Of a stretch of 64,000 nt of DNA, positions 50,232 to 57,657 are shown piece by piece. This DNA is from a bacterium. Lineage in GTDB: Bacteria > Oederibacteriota > CAKKQC01. The first letter of the stretch is position 1, and each line of letters starts with the position of its first letter. The notes under the pieces are model-generated. The model did not search any database. It worked only from the letters and a program-made list of their open reading frames with translations, and was not told where the DNA came from. The position numbers were made by a program, and so were the translations under genes. The DNA lies in assembly GCA_919901855.1 (NCBI GenBank), contig CAKKQC010000002.1, positions 1 to 64,000 of the forward strand, read 5' to 3'.

Positions 50232-51221
50232 ATGCCCCTGACCCTCGGCACGCTCCTGGAGGATCTCGAAGAGCCGCTCTCGCTGCGCCTCGTCAGCGGC
50301 GGTGCCGGCCTGGAGCGGGTCATCAAGACCCCGGACCTCAACCGGCCCGGCCTCGCCTTCTCGGGGTTCCTCGACTGGTTCCCCCCGGACCGCCTCCAGG
50401 TCGTGGGGAAGACCGAGGTGACGTTCTGGAAGACGCTTCCCGCCAAGGTGCGCCAGGCGCGGATCCAGGAGGTCCTCAAGCTCAAGCCGGTGGGGTTCAT
50501 CGTCTGCCACGACCAGGAGCCGCCCCGGGACATCTGTGCCGCGGCCGACGCGGCCGGGATATCCGTGCTCGCGAGCCCGGTGCCCACGATGAAGTGCATG
50601 AGCGAGCTCATGCTGCACCTCGAGGAGAAGCTCGCGCCGAGCATGACCGTGCACGGAAGCCTCATGGACACTTACGGCGTCGGGGTCCTCATCCTCGGCG
50701 ACTCGGGGATCGGGAAGAGCGAGTGCGCGCTCGCGCTCCTGAACGTGGGCCACCGGCTGGTGGCGGACGACGTCGTCGAGATCCGGCGGACGCCGGAGAA
50801 GACCCTGCTCGGCGCCGGGATCAAGGCCCTGCGCTACCACATGGAAATCCGCGGGCTGGGCATCGTGGACATCCAGCGGCTGTTCGGGGCGCGGGCCGTC
50901 CGCGAGCACAAGCTGGTCGACCTCGTCGTCCAGCTCGTGCCGTGGGAGCCGGGCAAGCTCTACGACCGCACGGGACTCGAGCAGCAGACGCACACGATCC
51001 TGGACGTGGCGCTCCCCATCCACGTGGTGCCCGTCAAGACGGGGCGGAACCTGGCCGTGCTCGTCGAGGTCGCGGCCATGAACTTCCGGCTGAAGCAGAT
51101 GGGCGTGAACCCCGCCGAGAGCCTCGACGAGGCCGTGCTGCGGGAGGTCGCCCGGGACAACGCGCCGCCGCCGCGGCCGGCGGCCGGGCCGTCGCGCCAC
51201 AAGCGGCACGAAGAGCGGTAG
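50232..51221 (+). CDS. hprK: HPr kinase/phosphorylase
   Basis: The protein is 329 residues. The N-terminal DRTGG-like domain (GLERVIKTPDLNRPGLAFSG, KPVGFIVCHDQEPP) precedes the kinase domain. That has Walker A GDSGIGKSE at about 156-163, LVADDVVEIRR, and the family signature MEIRGLGIVDIQRLFG. It phosphorylates Ser46 of HPr, and that serine is present in the HPr at 57372. A basic tail (RHKRHEER) ends it. The next gene, yvcK-like, starts 14 nt downstream. Confidence 0.95.
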   Translation: MPLTLGTLLEDLEEPLSLRLVSGGAGLERVIKTPDLNRPGLAFSGFLDWFPPDRLQVVGKTEVTFWKTLPAKVRQARIQEVLKLKPVGFIVCHDQEPPRDICAAADAAGISVLASPVPTMKCMSELMLHLEEKLAPSMTVHGSLMDTYGVGVLILGDSGIGKSECALALLNVGHRLVADDVVEIRRTPEKTLLGAGIKALRYHMEIRGLGIVDIQRLFGARAVREHKLVDLVVQLVPWEPGKLYDRTGLEQQTHTILDVALPIHVVPVKTGRNLAVLVEVAAMNFRLKQMGVNPAESLDEAVLREVARDNAPPPRPAAGPSRHKRHEER

Positions 51222-51235
51222 CCGGAGCTCCCCGC

Positions 51236-52543
51236 ATGAACCTCAAGGATCGCCTGCCGGGGCCCCTGTACCGCTTCCTGTATCCGGGCATCGCGCTCAA
51301 GCGCTGGAGCTTCCTTCTCATCGTGAGTTCCGTCGTCCTGATCGCCGGCGCTACCGGGATCACGGGCGAGGCCCTCACCGGGCGCACGTTCCACGTCCGC
51401 TCGCTCCAGCGGATGGAGCGCAACGTGCGCCGCCACTGGACCGGGCTGCGCGCGCTCGACCGGTGGCTCATCGCGCTGGGGGCGATCGGCATGGTCTTCG
51501 CCGTACGGCGCGGCTACTACGCGATCCTGACCGTCGTCCTGCCGCGCGGCGAGCGGGACCTCGTCCGGCTCGCGTACCAGCGGGCGCGGCGCAAGCGGGG
51601 CCCCAGGATCGTGGCCATCGGCGGCGGGACCGGGCTGCCGAACCTGCTCACCGGGCTGAAGGAGTACACGGACAACCTCACCGCGATCGTGACCGTGGCC
51701 GACGACGGGGGGTCGTCCGGCCGCCTGCGCAAGCAGTTCGGCATCCTGCCGCCCGGCGACCTCCGGAACTGCCTCGTCGCGCTGGCGGACGAGGAGCCGC
51801 TCATGAGCAGGCTATTCCAGCACCGGTTCTCGAAGAAGGGCGACCTCGAGGGGCACACCTTCGGCAACCTCTACCTGACGGCGCTGGCCGAGATCTCCGG
51901 GGACTTCACGACCGCCCTCGCCGAGTCCCACCGTATCCTGGCAGTCCGCGGCCGGGTCGTGCCCGTGACCCCGCACCTGGTCCAGCTCGCGGCGAAGCTC
52001 AGGAACGGCCGCACCGTGCGCGGGGAGAGCCGGATCGCGAAGGCGGGCTCGCCGATCACGGGCGTCCACCTCATCCCGGCCCGGCCGCGCGCAAATCCCG
52101 AGGCCGTCCGCGCGATCGCGAAGGCGGACATCATCGTGTTCGGCCCCGGGAGCCTGTATACGAGCATCGTGCCCAACCTGCTCGTGCCAGAGATCCGGGA
52201 GGCCATCGTGGATTCCCGGAACCTCAAGCTATACGTCTGCAACATCATGACCGAGCCGGGGGAAACCGACGGGTTCACGGCCGGGGACCACGTCGAGGTG
52301 CTCGTCCGGTACCTCAAGGGCAAAGCCCCCGACGCGGTCGTGGTGAACGTCGAGATGCCCGATGACGGGCTCCTGATCCGGTACCGGACCGAGCACGCGG
52401 AGCTCGTGCTCAACGACGAGATCCGCATCCGTCAGCTTGGGAGCCGCGTGGTCCGGGGCCGGGTCCTGAGCGAGCGCGCGGACTTCATCCGCCACGACTC
52501 CGCCAAGCTCTCCCGCGTCATCATGAAGTACGCGGTGATCTGA
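51236..52543 (+). CDS. yvcK: YvcK/CofD-family protein with N-terminal membrane segments
   Basis: The protein is 435 residues. Two N-terminal hydrophobic segments (WSFLLIVSSVVLIAGATGI; WLIALGAIGMVFAV) are followed by the YvcK core. It has IVAIGGGTGLPNLLTGLKEY, VTVADDGGSSGRLR, PPGDLRNCLVALAD, GHTFGNLYLTAL and IVFGPGSLYTSIVPNLL. YvcK binds UDP-sugars and supports cell-wall synthesis and growth on gluconeogenic substrates. Membrane-anchored variants occur in several deep lineages. Its place next to hprK mirrors a recurring association with the HPr regulatory system. Confidence 0.9.
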   Translation: MNLKDRLPGPLYRFLYPGIALKRWSFLLIVSSVVLIAGATGITGEALTGRTFHVRSLQRMERNVRRHWTGLRALDRWLIALGAIGMVFAVRRGYYAILTVVLPRGERDLVRLAYQRARRKRGPRIVAIGGGTGLPNLLTGLKEYTDNLTAIVTVADDGGSSGRLRKQFGILPPGDLRNCLVALADEEPLMSRLFQHRFSKKGDLEGHTFGNLYLTALAEISGDFTTALAESHRILAVRGRVVPVTPHLVQLAAKLRNGRTVRGESRIAKAGSPITGVHLIPARPRANPEAVRAIAKADIIVFGPGSLYTSIVPNLLVPEIREAIVDSRNLKLYVCNIMTEPGETDGFTAGDHVEVLVRYLKGKAPDAVVVNVEMPDDGLLIRYRTEHAELVLNDEIRIRQLGSRVVRGRVLSERADFIRHDSAKLSRVIMKYAVI

Positions 52544-52608
52544 GGTCGGCGCTCCCAATCCCCTTCCCCGGCATGATCTATCCGTCCAGCCCCGCCCGTG
52601 GGGTGGGG

Positions 52609-52614
52609 TATCAT
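52609..52614 (+). promoter_or_regulatory. -10 box (TATCAT), near-leaderless
   Basis: TATCAT ends 9 nt before ATG 52624. No -35 is evident. Confidence 0.4.
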
Positions 52615-52623
52615 GGGGTAGCC

Positions 52624-53469
52624 ATGGGCATGCCCAGTGCCACACGCGAGGTCACACATGCCGTCCCGCATCGCGCCGGCCTATCGTTGGCCCGGTCCTC
52701 TCGCGCGTCGGCTGCAAGAGCTGGGAATCGAGTGAGGCACCCGGTGATCGAGAGCATTCTTCTTCTCTCTTGCTTCGTTTCCGTTGCATCAACCGCTATG
52801 CCCGGTGCCGAAGGATTGTCGGTCACCACGGCTGGGAAGGCGGTTTCCCGTGAAGTCTGGAGGTGGGGAATCACCCTCGCACGCCTAGACGAAGCGGCGA
52901 TGCTCGATGCTGATGGTAACACGAGGCTCTTCGATGAGCTCGTCGGCAGATGGAACTTCGACGGGACGGACATCGCTCGGCTTGTTGAGCTGGCACTACT
53001 GCAAAGGCGGATCGAGGGACTCGAGAAGAGCATATCCTACGAGGAGAGCCTCCCGGGCCGCATGGCAGCGTCCGGTTACGCGACTCTCTATACGGAGGAT
53101 GTGGCCGCAAGGCGCGAGAGTGGGCTGGGCACCAGTCAGTCTGAGCTCGCCCCGCTGCTGGAAAGGAGGCAATTACTGCTCACAGATCTCCGGAAGAAGA
53201 TGGGGGTTCGATACGAGAAAGACTTTCAGGAGTGGATCTGGGAGCAATCGATCATTACGGCCTACTACGATACTTGGCACTACAACCAGTGGAGCAAAGA
53301 GAAGGATCCGTTGCCTCCGATCGAGCATTACAAGATGCTCAAGAAGATCTCCTCTCGGCTGAGTGAGGCTGAACTGGCGTTGAAGCGGCATGAGTGGCAT
53401 GGCCGGTTCGAACGGGTCAAGGAGCAGGCCCGCCGGAATGACGAGCTGTGGCGCAAGAAGAAGAGCTAG
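52624..53469 (+). CDS. Hypothetical protein with internal hydrophobic segment, low-GC gene
   Basis: The protein is 281 residues from ATG 52624. If translation instead began at GTG 52732 (VRHPVIESILLLSCFVSVAS) it would have a normal signal peptide, so either start is possible. The mature part is charged and helical (LARLDEAAMLDADGNTRLFD, LLLTDLRKKMGVRYEKDF, LSEAELALKRHEWHGRFERV), with no family recognised. GC content is visibly lower than its neighbours and Trp/Tyr/Lys are frequent, which suggests recent acquisition. It is followed by a degenerate antitoxin/PIN pair on the other strand. Confidence 0.55.
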   Translation: MGMPSATREVTHAVPHRAGLSLARSSRASAARAGNRVRHPVIESILLLSCFVSVASTAMPGAEGLSVTTAGKAVSREVWRWGITLARLDEAAMLDADGNTRLFDELVGRWNFDGTDIARLVELALLQRRIEGLEKSISYEESLPGRMAASGYATLYTEDVAARRESGLGTSQSELAPLLERRQLLLTDLRKKMGVRYEKDFQEWIWEQSIITAYYDTWHYNQWSKEKDPLPPIEHYKMLKKISSRLSEAELALKRHEWHGRFERVKEQARRNDELWRKKKS

Positions 53470-53501
53470 GACCGGAGAGGAACGCAGCCTTCGCGGGACC
53501 C

Positions 53502-53639
53502 TCAAGCCAGGATGATCATGCGTCCCCACGAGGAGAAGTGCCGGTCGAAGGCGATGGCGTGCCGGATGCCGAGGCGCTCGGCGATCACGAAACTGAGGGC
53601 GTCACAGAACGAGTAGGACTTGTCCTGCCGCGTCCTCAC
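53502..53639 (-). pseudogene. C-terminal remnant of a PIN-domain toxin (VapC-like)
   Basis: The frame reads VRTRQDKSYSFCDALSFVIA, ERLGIRHAIAFDRHFSSWG and ends RMIILA. SxxDALSF and AFDRHF are the third and fourth PIN motifs. Only 45 residues remain, so the first two acidic motifs, about 90 residues, are missing. The fragment begins at a GTG overlapping the stop of the antitoxin gene, so an in-place deletion removed most of the toxin. Confidence 0.65.
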
Positions 53640-53863
53640 CCGCGGCCCTTGACGTACCCCAAGTGCTTGTACTTGTCGCTGGACACGTCGGGGAAGCGGG
53701 AGTGCGCAATGCCGGCCAGGGCGATGAAGGACTGAAGGGCCTTCTCCTGGCGGACCTTCTCACCATTCGGTGCCTGCGGGGCGCTTGCGAGCGCCCGCAA
53801 TAGCCGCTGGCGGTCGCGGCCCGAGAGCTTGTCGGCCTGTTTGACGAGTTGGGTGACCGTCAT
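53636..53863 (-). CDS. Antitoxin-like small protein
   Basis: The protein is 75 residues: helical MTVTQLVKQADKLSGRDRQRLLRALAS, then ALQSFIALAGIAHSRFPDVS and DKYKHLGYVKGRG. The C-terminal SxxDKYKHL is the kind of segment that precedes PIN toxins in VapBC-like pairs. It appears intact although its toxin is broken. It has a conventional leader: TATACT at 53883-53888 and GGAGGA before the ATG. Confidence 0.6.
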   Translation of the reverse strand: MTVTQLVKQADKLSGRDRQRLLRALASAPQAPNGEKVRQEKALQSFIALAGIAHSRFPDVSSDKYKHLGYVKGRG

Positions 53864-53949
53864 GCGTGTCCTCCGGGTTCAGTATAGCAGTCCGCGATTC
53901 GAGCGCCGGGGAGAGCTGAACATTCGTGAACGGAAGCGCCCTCGCCTGT

Positions 53950-53955
53950 TAGACT
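53950..53955 (+). promoter_or_regulatory. -10 box (TAGACT) of the GH57 gene, leaderless
   Basis: TAGACT ends 6 nt before the GTG at 53962. Transcription would begin at or beside the start codon. Confidence 0.5.
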
Positions 53956-53961
53956 CAATTC

Positions 53962-56115
53962 GTGCCGAACAAGGTCGGGTTCGTCTTCGGGGTCCACGAC
54001 CACCAGCCGGTCGGGAACTTCGACCACGTCGTCGAGGAGGCCTACCAGAAGTCGTACCGGCTCTTCTTCGAGGTGGTGGCCGCTCACCCGAAGGTCAAGC
54101 TCTCGTGCCACATCAGCGGCTGCCTCTGGGACTGGATCCTGGCGCACCATCCCGAGTTCGTGAAGATTCTCAGGCCTCTCGTGGACCGGGGACAGGTCGA
54201 GATGCTCTCGGGCGCGTACCAGGAGCCGATCTTTCCGATCATCCCCGAGGACGACCTCGTGGGCCAGATAGGGAAGCTCAACGAGTTCCTCCACAAGACC
54301 TTCGGGAAGATGCCCGAGGGCGCGTGGCTGACCGAGCGGGTCTGGGAGCCGCATCTCCCCGCGCTCCTCGCGCGGGCGGGGATCAAGTACACGCTCGTCG
54401 ACGACTGGCACCTCAAGGGGGCGGGGGTGCCGGAGGCCGACTTGCACGGACCGTTCGTGACCGAGCACCTGGGGTCGTCGGTCAAGATCCTGCCGATCGA
54501 CGAGCGGCTGCGGTACGTGGTGCCGTTCAAGGAGCCGGAGGAGACACTGGCCCATCTCCGACACATCGCCGACGCTGGCGCCCATCAGGGCTGGCTGCCC
54601 GCGGGCATCCTCGTCGACGACGGCGAGAAGTTCGGGGTCTGGCCCGAGACCCACGACTGGGTGTACGTGCGCGGCTGGATGGACCGGTTCCTCGCCGCGA
54701 TGGAGGGGGCCGCGGACTGGGTCGAGTTCCTGACGTGCGGCGAGTACCTGGCCCGGGTGCCGGCGCGCGGGCCGTTGGCCATGGGCACCGCGTCCTACTC
54801 CGAGATGATGGAGTGGGCCCTGCCGCCGGAGCCCCAGCGCGTGATCGCCCGGGCGCACGAGGCGCTGAAGGCGGCGGGGCGGCTGGAAGAAGCCGCCCCG
54901 TACCTCAAGGGCGGCACCTGGCGCGGGTTCCAGTGGAAGTACCCGGAGGCGAACTGGCTCCACAAGAAGATGCTCCGGGTGAGCGGAAAAGTTCGCGCCG
55001 CTTCGGCTGCGCATCCCAAGTCCAAGGTGGTCGTGCAGGCCCGGGAGGCCCTCTGGCGGGGGCAGTGCAACTGCCCGTACTGGCACGGCGTCTTCGGCGG
55101 GCTCTACCTCAACTACCTGCGCCACGCGGTCTGGCGGAACCTGATCGAGGCCGAGCGGCTCGCGGACGGCGTCCTCCACGGCAAGACGCCGTGGCTGGAC
55201 GTCGTCGAGGGGGACGTGGACGCTGATGGCCATGCCGAAATCATCATGGAACACGAGTCGTTGTCCATCCTCCTGCGGCCGGCCGAGGGCGCGTGCGCGT
55301 CGTCGTGGGAGGTCCGGGCCCGGGGGTGGAACGTCCTCGACACGCTCGCGCGGCGGCCGGAGGCGTACCACGACAAGCTCCGGGCTGCCGTGTCGTCCGG
55401 CACCGCCGCGGACCCCGGGGCGGCCGCCAAGAGCATCCACGACTTGGTCAGGGTCAAGGAGCCGGGGCTGGAGCGGTACCTGACGTACGATCCCGACCGG
55501 CGGCGCGCGGCGTTCCAGGACCACCTGCTCGTGCCCGGCACGGCGCGCGAGGCCTTTCGCGACGGCACCGCGGCGCGGGCGGCGGACCTCCTGGGCCTGC
55601 GCCATGCGCGGGCGGACGGCGGGGAGAGGGCGGGCCGGGTCGTGCTCCGGGGGACGGCGCAGGCCATGAACGGGGAGCTCGAGATCGAAAAGACCTTCGA
55701 GCTCGCGAAGGGGGCCCCCACCGTGCATGCCGGGTATACGCTCCTGCGAAAGCATGGCGGAGCTTTGCGAGCCATGCTCGCGATCGAGTGGAATCTCGGG
55801 CTGCTGGCCGGTGACGCGCCGGACCGGTTCATCCTGTTCGACGGCCGTAGCCCCAAGGACGCGCGGGCCGCCGCCGACGGCGAGGAGACCGCGGCCGTCA
55901 TCGAGGCCGTGGACGGCTGGCAGCGCGTCCGGGTGCGGTTCCGGTTCGCGGAGCCGGTCACCGTGTGGCGGCATCCTGTCTGGACGGTCTCGCTGTCCGA
56001 AGGCGGGTTCGAACGCACCTACCAGTCGACCTCGCTGTTCTTCCTCCGGACGATCGACCTGGCGCCGGGCCGGACCGACCGGTTCGGGTTCGCAGTCGAG
56101 GTTGAGACGGCCTGA
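53962..56115 (+). CDS. GH57 4-alpha-glucanotransferase / alpha-amylase-like
   Basis: The protein is 717 residues. GH57 motif 1 is VHDHQPVGNFD. WLTERVWEPHL contains the nucleophile E125 (Thermococcus enzyme E123), and ILVDDGEKFGVWPETHDW holds the acid/base Asp (D219/D220). CNCPYWHGVFGGLYLNYLRH begins the DUF1925/DUF1926 C-terminal beta domains that are typical of glucanotransferases. It is cytoplasmic (no signal) and would act on glycogen or maltodextrin. A hairpin (AGCATGGC/GCCATGCT, about 55751-55778) lies in the DUF1926 part. It sits among PTS-regulator genes, consistent with carbon-storage control. Confidence 0.88.
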   Translation: MPNKVGFVFGVHDHQPVGNFDHVVEEAYQKSYRLFFEVVAAHPKVKLSCHISGCLWDWILAHHPEFVKILRPLVDRGQVEMLSGAYQEPIFPIIPEDDLVGQIGKLNEFLHKTFGKMPEGAWLTERVWEPHLPALLARAGIKYTLVDDWHLKGAGVPEADLHGPFVTEHLGSSVKILPIDERLRYVVPFKEPEETLAHLRHIADAGAHQGWLPAGILVDDGEKFGVWPETHDWVYVRGWMDRFLAAMEGAADWVEFLTCGEYLARVPARGPLAMGTASYSEMMEWALPPEPQRVIARAHEALKAAGRLEEAAPYLKGGTWRGFQWKYPEANWLHKKMLRVSGKVRAASAAHPKSKVVVQAREALWRGQCNCPYWHGVFGGLYLNYLRHAVWRNLIEAERLADGVLHGKTPWLDVVEGDVDADGHAEIIMEHESLSILLRPAEGACASSWEVRARGWNVLDTLARRPEAYHDKLRAAVSSGTAADPGAAAKSIHDLVRVKEPGLERYLTYDPDRRRAAFQDHLLVPGTAREAFRDGTAARAADLLGLRHARADGGERAGRVVLRGTAQAMNGELEIEKTFELAKGAPTVHAGYTLLRKHGGALRAMLAIEWNLGLLAGDAPDRFILFDGRSPKDARAAADGEETAAVIEAVDGWQRVRVRFRFAEPVTVWRHPVWTVSLSEGGFERTYQSTSLFFLRTIDLAPGRTDRFGFAVEVETA

Positions 56116-56146
56116 CCTTCGCCTTACCTTGCCGCCGAAGCGGCGG

Positions 56147-56152
56147 TACAAT
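56147..56152 (+). promoter_or_regulatory. -10 box (TACAAT), leaderless; decides start of NHL gene
   Basis: TACAAT overlaps an upstream ATG (56151) and ends 7 nt before ATG 56160, which is therefore taken as the start. Confidence 0.5.
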
Positions 56153-56159
56153 GCGTGAC

Positions 56160-57284
56160 ATGAACACACACCTCCGTTGGCTCGGGTTGGTCCTCATGCT
56201 TTGCTCCGCCGGCGTCTCGACGGCGGGCACGATCCGCACCGTGGCAGGGAACGGCGAAAACTGCGTCACCGGAGACCGGATGCCGCCTCTGACGACCATG
56301 CTCTGCTTCCCGGCCGGCGTCTGGGTCGACGCGGCCGGCAACATCTACATCGCGGACAACCGGAACAACCGCATCGCGAAGGTACGGCCGAAGGCCGCGG
56401 CGATCACGACCTTCGCGGGGAGCGTAAACGGGAGCTCGGGACTTACCGGGGACGGCGGACCGGCCGCGAAGGCCGCCGTCGACTCGCCCAAGGGCGTCTG
56501 CGTCGACAAGGACGGCAACGTGTACATCGCGGATTCGTCCAACCATCGCGTCCGCAAGGTCGCGGCCAAGACCGGCGTGATGAGCACGGTCGCGGGGATG
56601 ACGGGGAACGGCTACAACGGCGACGGGATCGCGGCCACGGCGGCCAAGCTGTACTACCCGTCCGGCGTCTGCGTCGACGCGGCGGGGAACCTCTACATCG
56701 CCGACAAGGGCAACTACCGCGTCCGTAAGGTCGACGCGGCGACCGGCCTGATCAGCACCGTGGCGGGCGGCCATGCGGGGTACAACGGGGACGGCATCGC
56801 GGCGGCGAAGGCGAACCTCAACATGCCCCAGGGAGTCGCCGTGGATGCGGCCGGGAACGTGTACATCGCGGACACCAAGAACGCGCGCATCCGGAGGGTG
56901 GATGCGGGGACCGGGCTGATCAGCACCGTGGCCGGGAGTGGGACCGAAGGGTTCAGCGGCGACGGGGCCGCCGCGACGGCCGCGCAGCTCAGCTCGCCGG
57001 CCGGCGTTTTCGTCGATGCGGCGGGCAGCCTCTACGTCGCCGACAGCGGCAACCACCGCGTCCGGAAGGTGGACGCGGGCACCGGCGTGATCAGCACCGT
57101 GGCCGGGACGGGGGTCGCGGGGTACAACGCGGACGGGATCGATGCCGCGACGGCGCAGCTCAACTCGCCGGCCGGGGTGTTCGTCGACGCCTCCGGGAAC
57201 GTGTACATCGCCGACAACTCCAACCATCGCATCCGGAAGATCGAGAACGCGCCGGCCGCCGCGCCGGCCCGCAAGGCGAAGTGA
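56160..57284 (+). CDS. Exported six-bladed NHL-repeat protein
   Basis: The protein is 374 residues. The signal peptide LRWLGLVLMLCSAGVSTAG is followed by six NHL blades of about 55 residues, each with a TVAG...GYNGDGIAA strand and V(D)AAGNxYIADxxNHRxRKV. This is a complete propeller. The blades resemble those of the PKD-NHL pair at 39-44 kb but without PKD repeats. A ligand is not predictable. It lies between the glucanotransferase and ptsH. Confidence 0.85.
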   Translation: MNTHLRWLGLVLMLCSAGVSTAGTIRTVAGNGENCVTGDRMPPLTTMLCFPAGVWVDAAGNIYIADNRNNRIAKVRPKAAAITTFAGSVNGSSGLTGDGGPAAKAAVDSPKGVCVDKDGNVYIADSSNHRVRKVAAKTGVMSTVAGMTGNGYNGDGIAATAAKLYYPSGVCVDAAGNLYIADKGNYRVRKVDAATGLISTVAGGHAGYNGDGIAAAKANLNMPQGVAVDAAGNVYIADTKNARIRRVDAGTGLISTVAGSGTEGFSGDGAAATAAQLSSPAGVFVDAAGSLYVADSGNHRVRKVDAGTGVISTVAGTGVAGYNADGIDAATAQLNSPAGVFVDASGNVYIADNSNHRIRKIENAPAAAPARKAK

Positions 57285-57344
57285 TATCCGGGCGGGGGTG
57301 CCCGGGACGCCCCCGCCCGTTTGGGTTCCCCCGGAGGGTGGTGG

Positions 57345-57350
57345 TAGAGT
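57345..57350 (+). promoter_or_regulatory. Possible -10 box (TAGAGT) of ptsH
   Basis: TAGAGT is 21 nt before ATG 57372. A GGAGG lies 10 nt before the ATG, so this start is not leaderless. Confidence 0.4.
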
Positions 57351-57371
57351 CGAAGCGGAGGGCCCCTGCGA

Positions 57372-57641
57372 ATGCCGGCACGTGACGTGGAAATCGTGAA
57401 CAAGCTCGGCCTGCACCTGCGTGCCGCCGCGGCATTCGTGCAGCTCGCCGAGAAGTACCAGTGCCGGATCACGGTAGCCAAGGACAACCACCGGGCGAAC
57501 GGCAAGTCCATCCTGTCGGTGCTGGCGTTGGGCACGCCCAAGGGCGAGAAGGTGCGGATCGAGACCGACGGCAAGGGCGCCGAGGAGGCGCTGGCCGCGC
57601 TGGTGGCCTTCGTGGAGGGACGGTTCGGCGAGCCCGAATAA
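57372..57641 (+). CDS. ptsH: Phosphocarrier protein HPr
   Basis: The protein is 89 residues. H15 in NKLGLHLRAAAAF receives phosphate from EI, and S46 in NGKSILSVLALG is the regulatory serine for HPr kinase. Both sites are at canonical numbering. Together with HprK and PtsN it forms a regulatory phosphorelay. It is 16 nt upstream of ptsI, which has its own -10 box overlapping the gap. Confidence 0.95.
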   Translation: MPARDVEIVNKLGLHLRAAAAFVQLAEKYQCRITVAKDNHRANGKSILSVLALGTPKGEKVRIETDGKGAEEALAALVAFVEGRFGEPE

Positions 57642-57643
57642 CC

Positions 57644-57649
57644 TACAAT
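57644..57649 (+). promoter_or_regulatory. -10 box (TACAAT) of ptsI, near-leaderless
   Basis: TACAAT ends 8 nt before ATG 57658. It allows ptsI expression apart from ptsH. Confidence 0.5.
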
Positions 57650-57657
57650 AGCCCTTG

